Shown here: positions 18,961 through 29,136 of the stretch, piece after piece
Numbering within the stretch: the stretch's first letter is position 1
Layout: every line of letters begins with the position of its first letter
Assembly (NCBI GenBank): GCA_963681505.1
Contig: OY811979.1
Coordinates: forward strand, 7,734,736-7,798,735
DNA: 64,000 bases
Direction of reading: 5' to 3'
Source of the DNA: Eunapius fragilis
Taxonomy: Eukaryota > Porifera > Demospongiae > Spongillida > Spongillidae
Position numbers and translations under genes: made by a program
The notes under the pieces: generated by a model
What the model was told of the DNA's origin: nothing
Seen by the model: only the letters and a program-made list of their open reading frames with translations
Database searches by the model: none

Positions 18961-19487
18961 GAAAGGGCAATCTCCTTTGAAGGATCGAAGTGAACCAGCA
19001 AAACATCCGAGGTGAGCTGGGTCTTTGCCTTCAGGAATGCTGTAGCCTGATCTTTACCCCAACACCATGGTTGACGTTTAGTGAGCAGCTTGTATAGTGG
19101 TGCTAGCGTGTCTGCAATGCAGGATAAAAATTTTGCATAATAGTTTACCAAACCCAAAAATGATTTCAGTTGTGAGATGTCTTGGGGTGCAGGTGCATCC
19201 ACTATAGCCCTGTGCTTTTCATTAGTAGGACGGATCCCATCTCCCGAAATGTGGTAGCCAAGGTATTCCACACTAGGCAACATGAATTTGCACTTTTTCC
19301 TCATCAATTTGATGCCACTCTCTCCTAATTTTGTCATCACCTTTTCCAATGTTTCCAAGTGCTCTGTTTCAGTAGAGTCTGCAATCAAAATATCGTCAAT
19401 GTACACATGTACGTGTGGAATACCCTGCAATATTCCCTCCATGGTTCGTTGAAAGATAGCAGGAGCTGATGCAACTCCAAATGGCAT
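18909..19487 (-). pseudogene. Ty3/gypsy reverse transcriptase C-terminal half and RNase H start
   Basis: It begins MPFGVASAPAIFQRTMEGIL and contains the catalytic box VYIDDILIAD, then EYLGYHISGDGIRP, the connection APAPQDISQLKSFLGLVNYY and the RNase H opening LVHFDPSKEIALSCDTSQYG. The protein homology stops at about 18930 and a few foreign codons follow, marking the deletion junction. It lies in the same element as the upstream and downstream pieces, separated by a stop codon and the deletion. Confidence 0.85.
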
Positions 19488-19493
19488 ACGGTT

Positions 19494-20036
19494 TTACCGG
19501 AACAGGCCCTTATGAGTGGTAATAGTTACATATGTTTTCGACGTTTCGTCCAGTGGCAATTGCAGGTAGGCATGTGACAGGTTCAGTTTTGAGAAAACGT
19601 TTCCTCCTGTGAGGGATGCCAACAGATCATCAATTCTGGGAAGGGGGTATGATTCAGTATTAGCCACTCTATTCACAGTTACTTTATAGTCACCACACAA
19701 CCGCATACTACCGTCAGATTTTAACACTGGTACTATTGGCGCTGCCCAATCAGAAAATTTTACCGCTTCAATAATACCATCCTTCTGTAGTCTTTCCAAT
19801 TCTTCTTCGATCCTTCCTTTTAAAGCAAATGGAACTGGTCGAGGTCTGAAAAACCGTAGTATTGCCGGCTGTTCAACGTGGATTTTTACTTCAACCCCTT
19901 TTACTCGACCCAGCTCTTCTTTGAAGAGATCTGCATGCCGATTAAGCAATGTCTCCACATGCCAGTGAGCCAGCTCATTCCTTTTAACATTCAATGGAAT
20001 GTAGCTATGAGTGGGAACCCATGCTCCGATTGCCAG
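19494..20036 (-). pseudogene. Ty3/gypsy reverse transcriptase, N-terminal half
   Basis: The frame reads HVETLLNRHADLFKEELGRV, then FFRPRPVPFALKGRIEEELE, SDWAAPIVPVLKSDGSMRLC and GGNVFSKLNLSHAYLQLPLD, which are the fingers and first palm motifs of gypsy reverse transcriptase; the usual catalytic 'LDL' Asp after KLN is replaced (KLNLSHAY where D is expected before L). It ends in TTHKGLFR followed by a stop (TAA, about 19491), after which the same protein continues. Upstream the frame runs into a (TG)n tract, so the Thr/His-rich N-terminus read there is not real. Confidence 0.8.
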
Positions 20037-20142
20037 TGTGTGTGTGTGTGTGTGTGTGTTTGTGTGTGTGTTTGCGTGTGTGTGTGTGTGTGTATGTGTG
20101 TGCGTGTGTGTGCGCGCGTGTGCGTATGTGTGCGCGCGTGTG
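20037..20142. repeat. (GT)n microsatellite
   Basis: About 100 bp of GT repeats with a few C substitutions. It borders the 5' side of the gypsy remnant and creates long artificial frames on both strands. Confidence 0.95.
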
Positions 20143-22010
20143 AAGTAAGGCAGTGACAATGATAAGTACTAAAGAGTATTGCAGCCAGCATCCCATGCAT
20201 TGCTCAAGATTAGTACACACATTATAGATGATCTTAAAAAGTGCGACTGTTGCAAAGCGGCTGGGGCGGAGCCCCAGACCCCTTTGGGTGAGCTTTGCAT
20301 GCCCCCTTGCTGGGATGATCGAGGCCCGGCATATCCCTTGCGGCTGTCCCCGGGCGCTCAACAACCACACTACGCCACTGCACAAACTAATTCCTTGTTG
20401 GCAATCAGGGCAAAGATTATTGGAGCGGGTAAGGCCAAGTGACGATGCTCAACTAATAGTGCCATGTTAAAAAGAACCTTTAAGAGATGATCATCCATGC
20501 AGCCTGGAGGAAAGGCTCTTTTGGGTGACAGGAGTCAATAGAAGTGCCTCTGAGTTGATTGCCTCTGATGGTGGCACAGATCCTCCATTCTCTTCACTTT
20601 TAGCATTAGCTCCTTCATTCTCTCCACCTTTACCACTGACTCCTTCACTCAGGAATCTGTTTCAGCTTCATCATTGTCATCATTTTTGGCATTTGGTTCC
20701 TCATTAATTATTGCGTGCAAATTATTTTGTTCAGATGAACATGTGTTTGTCCAGTTCCTTTTTTTAACTTGTACACACCTTTGCCACTATATCTGTTAAT
20801 AGATTATAGTATATGGGCCAAGCCAACAATAATCCATTTAATTGTTTTTGAAAATTGTTCTCTTTCAAGACTTTTGTACCAATCAGCACCACATTTGGCA
20901 TGTGTTTTCGATCATAGAATTCATTCTGTTCTTGTATGGTTGAACTGTGGCTTCAAACGGATTCTCCCTTGTCCTTAAATAGGGCTTCAACTGAAATTTC
21001 TATGTCAGCGCCTGTTACGGCAGAAAATCCTCTTTCGTAACATATGTATGTCCGATTTCAGTAAAATAGGATTCACGCCTTGTAAAAGATATAGGTGTAT
21101 CTCGTCAAAGGAAAACGGTCCGTCTTTTTAGGGTTCCCATACCTATGCAGGTCCCCAGTTCTGCATAGAATTGGGGATGCGGGATCCCCAATTCTACAGG
21201 GTCCCCATTTCTACCTGACAACAGCTGTGGTGGGGTTGGTGGTTGTGGTGACTGGTGACGACTGTGGTTTGGATCAGCCGCTGTGGCTAAAGAGTTTACG
21301 ATAACTTTACAGATTTGAAAGTGAAAGGATAAAGCCGAAATTTACAACACCATTCACATGGTAGTTTTAAATTTCAAATTGCATGAACAATACATGTACC
21401 ACATAATAACAAACCTTCTCTTGCATAACTTTATCAGTTTTAGCGCTGAAGTAAAAGTGATCGACCTACGAGTAACGCACAACACATTTCAAAACAATAG
21501 CTAAATTAATTTGGTCAGAAGTGGGTTTACGTAAAAAAATTATTTAGCTCGTAATCAGTTAATGAGCCTGACGAAACTCAGTCTGATGATGAGTTCGGAG
21601 TAACAAACATGTCTTCTGTGGACCAACAGTTTGGTCGTAGCACAACCACGGTCGTACGTACTGAGTGACCGTGACATGCTAACCACCAGAGAGCACCTCC
21701 TGGAGAGTTTCAAGACACTCTCTAGCAAGTGGACAGTGGTTTAAAAATAGGGGTCATGTAGACATGAGTGAATTTAGAGAAACAAATTATATATTCTTAC
21801 GATGTGTTAGAAGAAAATGTTTATTATTAATCAAGTTTAATGATTATAAGATTTCAATACTTCAAACCAAGTTCTATTTCATTTGAATATCATTAAATGT
21901 TAAAATTTTAAAATATCACTATATAACACTATATATGAACCTTACTACATAAAAATCAAAAATGTAAAATCAAGAATTAGCAAATATGGTGTGAATGCTG
22001 CATGCTGACA
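20143..22010. other. No gene seen; possible hAT-like repeat at about 20263-20385
   Basis: The segment ggggcggagccccagacccc … ctacgccactg resembles the GC-rich ends of hAT-type MITEs (terminus CAGTGGCGT on the other strand), but the opposite end was not found. A short gggtccccat… inverted repeat lies at 21127-21216. The remainder is AT-rich and non-coding. Confidence 0.35.
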
Positions 22011-22023
22011 GACAAAGTTCAGA

Positions 22024-22530
22024 TTAAGTTCCTGTCTCCTGATCCTGATCATCTGCAAACATGCAGGCAAGTACATGTTCTTCTAAAGAGAAGCAACTTG
22101 ATCTTGGATGCTTTTGTGTACAAGACTGGACATTGTGCTTCTCACCACAAAACGAGCATTTGGCAGCATGTTGAAAGCTTCTAACTATAGGATCAGACTT
22201 AATCCATAATCGTGTTATTACGTCAGACAAGTTGGCATGCTTGGTAGTTTTCCTAGCTAAATGCTCTCTGTATATGCGAAGGTTTTTATTGTTGTGCTCT
22301 AGGGGTTCTTCTGATAATGTTCCCAATCCTTTAGAATCATTAGCACTAATCAATGCTGCAGAGTGAGCTAGTACCTGATGCACAGGAGTAAATTTAAATC
22401 CTGGCCAATGGCTGACAAGTTTAAGTGCAGTTTCTTTGCAAAGGTGGTCAAGGTGTTCAGTATTAATTCTTCGCTCCGAGGAAGCAACTCTCAAAATGAT
22501 AGAGATATTAGTAATGAATTCATCATACAC
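22024..22530 (-). pseudogene. Transib/RAG1-like transposase, C-terminal piece with catalytic Glu and CCHC
   Basis: The frame of 168 codons runs from YDEFITNISIILRVASSERR to the end of the protein. The HQVLAHSAALI block matches the RAG1 'KTLAHVPEII' block, and GLGTLSEEPLEHNNKNLRIY matches the 'GAWASEGNESGNKLFRRFR' block that carries the third catalytic residue. The Cys/His residues at about codons 123-135 form C-x2-C-x3-H-x4-C, as in RAG1-like transposases of invertebrates. This piece is uninterrupted. Confidence 0.7.
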
Positions 22531-23465
22531 AACCCTGTCACATCCTTGATCTCACCTAACCTTTTGTGGGATACATTCAATGAGCACCTGACGCTTTTCA
22601 GGGTCAAACAGTAGGGCTCTTGCTGTGTTACCAGTTGTTGAAGTCCCTCCAGCTCCTACAGCATCAGGCATGTCTACTGCAATCCCTGTTTTAGCTTTAA
22701 TCATCTCTTCTATGCTTCTTTCTTCTTCGTTTTCTGCTTCTGGTCTTCTTTCCAGCTGGTGAATCCTGCATTAAGCCTATAAGCTACTTTTAGGCACAAT
22801 AATCTAAACCCCATAGCAATGCATGCTATAGGGAATATAGCAACATTGTATGCAGAGATTGGATTCTGGGTTAGACCCATTCTGTCCTTGTAATCCCCTT
22901 GATGTTTTTTAACTCCTTTGTCATCATCTGCTAAATTTTCATACAAGGCATTTAGTGTCACAGTGTCCACGTTACCAATCTCAAAGCCATCCTTAATCTG
23001 GTCTGGTGAAACTGCTTCATCCGCTGAGAATGGACACATTACACAGAATCCCCAACCTCTTCCTAATAACAACTACTGCATTTTCCCATCAATCACTGAG
23101 CGATGAAATTCTACTTTTACATTTTACCATTATCCTCTACAGTAACACCATTCTGCTGTAGTTCACCAATTTCTACATCAACTGGAGGAACAATCTTTGC
23201 AAGCAGTTCACTGTTTTCTTTACCCATGGTGATCATAATTAGCCTAGCTGCATCAGGGCTGCATGGTGCACCTTCAACCCACACCTCATTGCATTCACCT
23301 TGACTTTGGGATACTAAAAGGTACCCACATCCATATTATCATACTATGGGTCTCCTCATTCCCTAACTGGTTATATATAGCATGCTTTCCTGATCCATCC
23401 AAGCCTTCCTTAGCTACCATTGTGTAGCTTCTAGGCTGCAATGCCATGCCCAGCAGTGTTATTAG

Positions 23466-23760
23466 TCATTTAAAGTGTATCTGCACTGATGATACCAGGC
23501 TAAATGAAACACCCATGACCTCGCTAAGTGAATCTATCTGAGGAGTGATTAAATCCTTTTGTTGCTTAACCCTGTAATAAGCAGGAAACCCCACCCTCTT
23601 CTTCATATCAAACCTGAGATTCATGTATCCTGAACGGCCAAGTTTGTATGCTGAGAGCATGTATAGTGCTTCATCCAAGCTTAGTTCCTCTGCCACTGGT
23701 TCTTGTTGTAACAGCTTCATGCCAACATGAGCCACAGGCCTATCATGTACATAGTTCTCC
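23466..23760 (-). pseudogene. Transib/RAG1-like transposase, second exon
   Basis: It starts right after the acceptor TTGCAG and reads RENYVHDRPVAHVGMKLLQQ, then LSLDEALYMLSAYKLGRSGY and FPAYYRVKQQKDLITPQIDS, a pattern seen in the N-terminal part of Transib-type proteins before the catalytic core. A stop (TGA near 23463) interrupts the frame, which then continues with the first catalytic region. A decayed copy is therefore likely. Confidence 0.6.
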
Positions 23761-23806
23761 CTGCAACCAAGTAATACAAAGGGATTATTAATTGAACAAT
23801 ACCTAC
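23761..23806 (-). other. 46-bp intron in the Transib/RAG1-like gene
   Basis: Donor CAG/GTAGGT at 23807/23806 and acceptor TTGCAG at 23761; removing it joins two coding segments of the transposase. The very small size fits an organism with compact introns. Confidence 0.6.
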
Positions 23807-24090
23807 CTGTGCAAAAGATATCCATGTAATTGAGTTGTTGTGATATGTTGCATCATTGCCTCTTCTCTCAGTGCAGATAATAGATCATCTGTTTTTCTTT
23901 GAGTTTGGCGAGGGCTTAGCTCATTCAGTGGACTAAACATTCTCACTCTTTTATTCCCAGGTTCAGATGTCTCAAGCTCCTCCGAGCCAGTCTCTTCCTC
24001 CTCGACATTTGACTGTTCATTTTCTGGTAAATCTGACTGATCATGATCAAAAAATATCTCTAGCTTAAAGTTCTGAAAGGTTACCTTAGT
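23807..24090 (-). pseudogene. Transib/RAG1-like transposase, first visible exon
   Basis: It reads KLEIFFDHDQSDLPENEQSN, an acidic segment (EEEETGSEELETSE), then KRVRMFSPLNELSPRQTQRK and HITTTQLHGYLLHR before the donor. The 'PLNELS.RQ..R' block is typical near the N-terminus of Transib-type proteins. The start codon was not determined; MFSPLNELS at about 23942 is one candidate. Confidence 0.5.
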
Positions 24091-24464
24091 CTGTTTACGC
24101 GGCGGGAGGCGGTGCCTATGTTGCTAGTGCCAAGTGGTGGTTAATCGTAGTCTCATACCACACAACACGTAGTGCCTAGCCCCTGTGATTCCATATTATT
24201 CTCACTCTAAATCCCCTTTTATCCACTCATAAATAAAAGTATAGTTAAAATTACTAAAAAGAAATACATAGTTCAAAATCCACTCAGGGTGTTGAGTGAT
24301 AGGAGGTAGTGGGAAAATAGCCTTCTGAGACAATGTAATTTGTACAATGTTCAGAATTAGACAATCTGAGTAAAACTAGCAAACTTGGATTGTTTTGTGT
24401 ATTGCACTACAGTTTTTTTAATCCATTGTACGTTCAAAACAAAAAGTTGTATCAACCCAGGTCC

Positions 24465-25055
24465 TCAACTCCAACCATAACGATCTGGTTTTCTCCTCTC
24501 TCTAGTAGGGTAGCGTCTAGCTTCTGCTTCAGGAGGGGAATTCCCCTCTGTTCTTCCATGTACTTCTGGTCGCAGTACAACTTCAGGGTCATCACATTTC
24601 ACGTCTTCACTCTCATCACTGTTAGCAGTAGGGGGTTCAACCATCTCCTGATGAACAACTTCTTGGCCAGCTGCTTCTGTGCTTTCATTAGTGTCCACAC
24701 TAATCTGCTGGTCCTTATTTGTGTTTTCAACAGCATCCTCACTCATTCGCTGATGCTCCGTCTCTGTCTCCTCTCCAACAAGTTCCAACTCGTGACGATC
24801 TTTGATGTGGTCAACATGTCGTCTCCATAGAACCCCAGATTCTACTTCAACCATATAAGTTAAGGGACCACAACACTCCTTTACTACCCCTGGTAGCCAA
24901 GGTGTACCCTGCAGAAAGTTCCTTGTCATCACCTTCTGTCCAATAGAGAAATGTGTATCTTTAGAACAGGAATCATGATACTCTTTCTGAGAAGCCTGGC
25001 CAGAATATGCATTTACTCCATAATCAGGCCTCAACAAGTCCAGCCTGGTAATCAA
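24465..25055 (-). pseudogene. Ty3/gypsy integrase C-terminal tail
   Basis: It reads DLLRPDYGVNAYSGQASQKE, SIGQKVMTRNFLQGTPWLPG, VESGVLWRRHVDHIKDRHEL and then a Glu/Ser/Thr-rich tail that finishes YPTRERRKPDRYGWS, a typical gypsy pol terminus. The 3' LTR should lie at lower coordinates (24100-24464) but was not recognised. Confidence 0.8.
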
Positions 25056-25070
25056 TGGACATTTGAGAAA

Positions 25071-25625
25071 CTACACACTTGGGGCCTCCCTTGTGGTGGC
25101 ATGAGGAGTTGTACGATACATAAGTAAAAAGTTACTCAATCGCTGTGACAGTGAGCTGCAATCTTGCTTAGCCGCCAACAAGGCTTTCTTTAACGACTGG
25201 ATGAAACGCTCCGCTAAACCACTGGTAGCAGGGTGGTAGGGGGCGGAGCACAAATGCTTGATGCCATTATGGATCAAAAAGTCCTTAAATTCAGCGGAAG
25301 AGAATTGGGGTCCATTGTCCGAAACTAGCTGCAGAGGCAAACCATAAGAAGCAAAAATAGACCGTAGAGCTTCTATGGTTCTTGTAGCTGTTGTTGATGG
25401 CATATAAATAACTTCTGGCCATTTGGAATGGGCATCAACCAGAACCAGGTACGCGTGTCCTCCTATTGGGCCAGCAAAATCTATATGTGCCCATTGCCAA
25501 GGTCCAGAAGGCCAGACCCATGGGTACAGCAGTGCTGTCAGGGGACCCTGCTTCACTGACTGACACGAAATACATGATTTGGCAAGCCTCTCCAAATTCT
25601 TATCCAATCCAGACACACCAAACAC
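25071..25625 (-). pseudogene. Ty3/gypsy integrase catalytic core
   Basis: The core shows all three catalytic acids: HIDFAGPIGGHAYLVLVDAH (first Asp), LVSDNGPQFSSAEFKDFLIH (second Asp) and SAPYHPATSGLAERFIQSLK (Glu). It follows CISCQSVKQGP, the Cys pair of the zinc-binding domain. The frame ends at TTPHATTREAPSV with a frame slip into the tail. Confidence 0.9.
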
Positions 25626-25938
25626 AACTTCTAGCCAGTGATTTCATCCTTGATGCCCCAGGATGTCCTTGATGTATTTCCTCCAAAACTTGCCTTTGAA
25701 GCTTTGGTGGTACTATCACGCGAATTCCCCAAAGCAGACAGCCACCTTCCACAGAAAGTTCATCCTTGCGCTTCCAGTATGACTGAAGCTCTTCTGGTGC
25801 ACTCACATCCCAACCATTTCTGGTAAACAGTGAAACCTTACTCAGTACTAGGTCTCGAGCTGTAGTCATCTTCAACTTCTCCACCGTTACCGGCAAACTG
25901 TCAATTTGTGCCACGTTACACACAGCAGCAGTGCTCAA
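25600..25938 (-). pseudogene. Ty3/gypsy integrase zinc-binding domain
   Basis: It reads AQIDSLPVTVEKLKMTTARD and YWKRKDELSVEGGCLLWGIR, then PPKLQRQVLEEIHQGHPGAS, in which the His pair of the HHCC domain is seen (HQGHPG); the Cys pair follows as CISCQSVK in the next frame (25071-25625). The first residues stem from the MITE border. Confidence 0.8.
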
Positions 25939-26451
25939 AATAACGGGCAGACATTGGTCAATTTCCGATCAATTTGCGCATATGACAGCGCAACTTGCAC
26001 TAGAGCCGGTCATTTGATCCGACCATTCCATTGGGTTGTACTGTAGTACTAATTAGTTATGATAGCGATTGTGATATGTATGATAACATCTAACCACATG
26101 GATTGTGACAACAGCTGTTTTAGCACACATATTAATTAGACCACATCAGCATATAAGATTATGAACATCTTCTGAAAAAGACAGTACAGAGGTAGAAGGT
26201 GAAGAGGAAATGGATATGCTCAAAAACTGGAATTACTGGATGGCTCCTTTACCTTCAGATAGTGACAATAATTAATTGTATCTAGATCTAGCACTCAACT
26301 TGATTTAACTTACACACCTGTTCTACAAACATACATGTATATTCATGCATGTACATATTACGATGTCCGAACAAATCTGACAATGTCCGCCCAAAGTTTA
26401 TATTGGTCTGCCAGATGTCTGATCAAAATTTGTCCCTTATTTTGAGCACTG
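25929..26451. mobile_element. 523-bp hAT-like MITE inside the gypsy element
   Basis: The ends cagtgctcaaaataa and ttattttgagcactg are perfect 15-bp inverted repeats; CAGTG is a common hAT terminus. It separates RNase H from integrase in the gypsy pol, so it inserted after that element. The interior is AT-rich and non-coding. Flanking 8-mers are similar but not identical. Confidence 0.75.
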
Positions 26452-26962
26452 CACCAGCATCAGTTCCACCTTGCCACTCGTCATCCTTTTTGGCATCACC
26501 AACTATGGGCAGCCTTGAGAGACCATCAGCATTGACGTGTACACTAGTGGATCTGTACTCAATGCGATATTGGTAGCTGGATAACAATAGAGCCCATCGT
26601 TGCAATCGTGCCGCAGCAAGTGGGGGAATGCCTGTCTTCTCCCTTAATATGGCAGTGAGTGGCTTGTGATCTGTAAGCAGAAAAGGTCGGCCGTACAAGT
26701 ACTGATGAAAATTGCGGACTCCAAAAATTTGTGACAAGGCCTCCTTCTCTAACTGTGAATAATTCTGTTCACTAGCAGTCAAAGTTCTTGAAGCCAATGC
26801 GATAGGTCTTTCAGACCCATCTAGACACACATGGGATATCACAGCCCCCACACCATAACTAGACGCATCCCCAGCAAGACGCAATGGAAGAGAGGGATCA
26901 AAATGGATCAACACCTTGTTAGACATAAGGCTCTGTTTAGCAACATTGAATGCGCTGCTCAT
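26423..26962 (-). pseudogene. Ty3/gypsy RNase H
   Basis: It reads LIHFDPSLPLRLAGDASSYG, ERPIALASRTLTASEQNYSQ, EKEALSQIFGVRNFHQYLYG, FLLTDHKPLTAIL and VNADGLSRLPI, the complete run of gypsy RNase H motifs including the D-E-D acids (DASSYG, EKEAL, TDHKPL). The last codons (about 26451-26423) belong to the inserted MITE. Confidence 0.85.
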
Positions 26963-26992
26963 GATTCATCCCAGTGCCATTTGGTGTCTTTT

Positions 26993-27349
26993 CTAAGCCG
27001 TGCAATCAGGGGTTGAATGATGCTTGCCAAGTTTGGTATGAACTTCCCATAATAGTTTAGGAGGCCTAGATCTGTGTTGATTCACATCCTCAGGAGCAGG
27101 TGCCTCCTCAATAGTTTGCAGCTTCTCAGGAGTAGCATGTAACCCTTGAGCATCAACTATATGTCCTAGGTATTCCACAGACTCCTGCATGAACACACAC
27201 TTATTTGGTTGCAATACCAACCCATGCTGTTTCAGTTCTTTCAAAACTTCTCCTAGCGTCTCCGAATGCTTCTCATCATCACTTCCTGTGACCAGGATAT
27301 CGTTGTTGTAACAAATTACTCCAGTAATCCCTTGAAGTATTGCATCCAT
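26993..27349 (-). pseudogene. Ty3/gypsy reverse transcriptase palm/thumb
   Basis: The frame begins MDAILQGITGVICYNNDILV: the catalytic YxDD box reads YNND, so the first Asp of the pair is replaced by Asn and this copy would be inactive. It goes on with EYLGHIVDAQGLHATPEKLQ and EAPAPEDVNQ, after which a frame slip garbles the LGL.NYY block. Confidence 0.8.
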
Positions 27350-27394
27350 AGCTCTTTGAAATATGGCCGGTGCTGACGCAACCCCAAATGGTAG

Positions 27395-27819
27395 TCAAGT
27401 ATACTGAAACAGACCCAAAGATGTTGAGATGGTGACATACTTATGTAATGATTCCTCTAAGACCATCTGTTGGTAAGCTTTAGACAAATCCAGCTCAGTA
27501 ACCCGTTGACCTCCACTCAAGGTAGCAAAAAGATAGGTTGGGTTTGGTAAGGGATATTGATCCACATTAAGAAATTGATTAATGGTCACTTTATAGTCAC
27601 CACAGAGGCGATCCTACCATCTTTTTTAGGAGCTACCACGATTGGAGCAGCCCAGTCACTGTGACACTCTTTCGAGCATACCCAACTCCTCTTAGGCGAT
27701 GTATCTCCCTCTCTACAGGCTCCTTCAATGCAAAAGGCACCAGTCGTGGACGAAAGAAGTTTGGTACTGCCCCTTTTTTTTAGCTTCAACTCTGCTTGAA
27801 ATACTGTCATAGTCCCCAA
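27395..27819 (-). pseudogene. Ty3/gypsy reverse transcriptase, N-terminal part
   Basis: Two overlapping frames join near 27588. The first reads TMTVFQAELKLKKRGSTKLL and, after a frame slip, SDWAAPIVVAPKKDGRI; the second reads TINQFLNVDQYPLPNPTYLF and GGQRVTELDLSKAYQQMVLE, with the first catalytic Asp in LDLSKAYQQ. It ends TSLGLFQYT at a stop, where LPFGVASAPAIFQ-like sequence follows in the third frame (27395-27350). Confidence 0.8.
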
Positions 27820-28459
27820 TCGTTGCTCAAAAACCTATTTATAGGTTTCTAACAGGGCCTCCAATGCCGATGCTGAAGTGTTACTGGGGGACCTAGACAG
27901 ACTCAAAACAGACCTCCAATTCACATTAAGGTATTACAGCCAATCGCTCCCTAGCAAACTAGGTCTATCATCTCTCACCACCCTTATTTCTTTGACCGCC
28001 AAGTGCACATTTATGAGCAATTATTGCCCCTCGCGTTCACTGCCAAGTGCACATTTATGTGCACACGTATTTGAAAACGAATTAGTGTCGCATGGTTACA
28101 CACTTTGTGCACCAAAAAGCCCTACGGGCATGGAGCTATGTCTGGAGTGTTGGTTTTTAACAAAAAGGAAAGCGGGAACTAACAGCTGCAGTTGTACGTG
28201 TAATGGCGCCTCTATCGTTACTAGTGGCTTTGAATACGCACCCGCTTGTTCTACTAAAATAGGGGAGAGAGAAGCCTTTTTAAACACCTGGACCTTAGAA
28301 ATAACACCAGGGAATAAAAATAACGTGTTTTCGTCTTCTGTTTTACAGGTTACACGATATGAAGGCTTCAAATCCCGACCCACTTGGCTCCGCCTATATT
28401 GGGTGTTGTTAGCAACCATTGTTTTTAAAGTTAGTACACCAAGTATATCAAAATAAACA

Positions 28460-29060
28460 TCATGCAACGCTTTTATATCATAGTAATATATTTAAGTAAG
28501 CTAACCGTGTCATTCTTCGAGAACGGCGACTAATAAGCTACGGGTAGCCGTAATGAAAAACATAGCTGGCAATTAACTCGTGAAGATCATTCCGTATCAT
28601 TTGGGACTAGAGTTAGAAGCTATGCTTTAGATTTTGGTGTAAATGCTCATATATTTGTTTGATCTGTCTTAGTTATTATACTGTTTATTTTAGCCCTAAT
28701 CTGAATCAAGAGATTGTTGTTGATGCATGGCAAGTGTGCTACATGAGCATCACAAACTTCAGCTAAGAACATGTGTTTCTGCATATTGGTCTTTGGAGCT
28801 TACCTGAATATAGAAATGTATATGTCATGTTTGTCATCATTTACTTATTTTAATGTGAGTCAGAAGCCTACCACATGTTTGATTATATAGAAATAACACT
28901 ATTAACTATTATAACAGAGAATAGCATAAATAACGGTGACAAGCGGCGACGAACACAACGTCAATCAAAAAAGAGCACAGGCGGAGAAAGTCAAGAGCTG
29001 TTTTCATCACGTGCCAGTTAATCGATCTTTTACTTATAGTGCAATGAAAAATACAAGCCA
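28460..29060. other. No gene seen
   Basis: AT-rich sequence between the gypsy element and the host-type gene. A short direct duplication (gccaagtgcacatttatg) at about 28000 and 28044 lies just before it, in the protease end of the gypsy element. Confidence 0.4.
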
Positions 29061-29067
29061 TCAATAT

Positions 29068-29107
29068 GCGTTACCCTTGGGGAACGTTCGTTCCCCAAGG
29101 GTAACGC
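29068..29107. repeat. Perfect 18-bp hairpin
   Basis: gcgttacccttggggaac is followed by a 4-base loop and its exact reverse complement. It stands upstream of the first exon of the 29-34 kb gene. It is not followed by a T run, and its function is unknown. Confidence 0.85.
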
Positions 29108-29136
29108 GTGATCATTTAAGCATTAACCCCTAGAGG

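Larger units (their letters stand above)
18087..20036 (-). mobile_element. Ty3/gypsy retrotransposon, pol remnant with internal deletion
   Basis: In minus-strand order the element shows reverse transcriptase, the start of RNase H, then directly the second half of integrase and its C-terminal tail. The missing part (rest of RNase H, integrase zinc finger and the first catalytic Asp) was lost in one deletion with its junction near 18925-18945. The pol end is visible as PHRPLERYGLYLHV followed by a stop at about 18087, a typical gypsy C-terminus. Gag, protease and LTRs were not found; the 5' side is cut at the GT microsatellite. Confidence 0.85.
22024..24090 (-). pseudogene. Transib/RAG1-like transposase, decayed
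   Basis: Minus-strand pieces align in order with the Transib/RAG1 catalytic core. N-terminal part: FSPLNELSPRQTQRKTDDLL, a 46-bp intron (23761-23806), then SLDEALYMLSAYKLGRSGYM. First catalytic region: AKEGLDGSGKHAIYNQLGN, the counterpart of the KDGMGDV region of RAG1, with E where D is usual after K. Then SPDAARLIMITMGKENSELL, and VEFHRSVIDGKMQ with GWGFCVMCPFSA (counterpart of the RAG1 'YICTLC' block). Then GGTSTTGNTARALLFDPEKR and FTPVHQVLAHSAALISAND. The catalytic Glu region is GTLSEEPLEHNNKNLRIYRE. The end is a zinc knuckle CSFCGEKHNVQSC (C-x2-C-x3-H-x4-C) and a short acidic tail. Stops near 23463 and 23060 and frame changes near 23290, 23120 and 22545 break it. The second catalytic Asp could not be placed. 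No RAG2-like frame or termini were found. Confidence 0.7.
24465..27990 (-). mobile_element. Second Ty3/gypsy retrotransposon, pol with frameshifts and a MITE insertion
   Basis: In minus-strand order: protease end (SLLGSDWL near 27955), reverse transcriptase, RNase H, [MITE 25929-26451], integrase and a hydrophilic tail ending YPTRERRKPDRYGWS and a stop. The frame changes several times. Gag and the start of protease are missing or too diverged to see, and LTRs were not identified. It is a different lineage from the remnant at 18-20 kb, although both sit on the minus strand. Confidence 0.85.

Noticed and set aside
20037-20385. Long frames rich in Thr/His or Val/Cys on both strands
   Set aside because: They are translations of the (GT)n microsatellite and have no independent protein content.
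21560-21720. Possible tRNA-like cloverleaf
   Set aside because: Short palindromic words are present, but no consistent acceptor, D and T arms or A/B boxes could be drawn.
22024-24090. A RAG2-like partner gene next to the RAG1-like pseudogene
   Set aside because: No kelch-type repeats were seen in 20.2-24.5 kb on either strand; the neighbours are gypsy elements.
27878-28456. 192-codon plus-strand frame
   Set aside because: It is antisense to the protease end of the gypsy element in its first part and has no recognisable domain in the rest.
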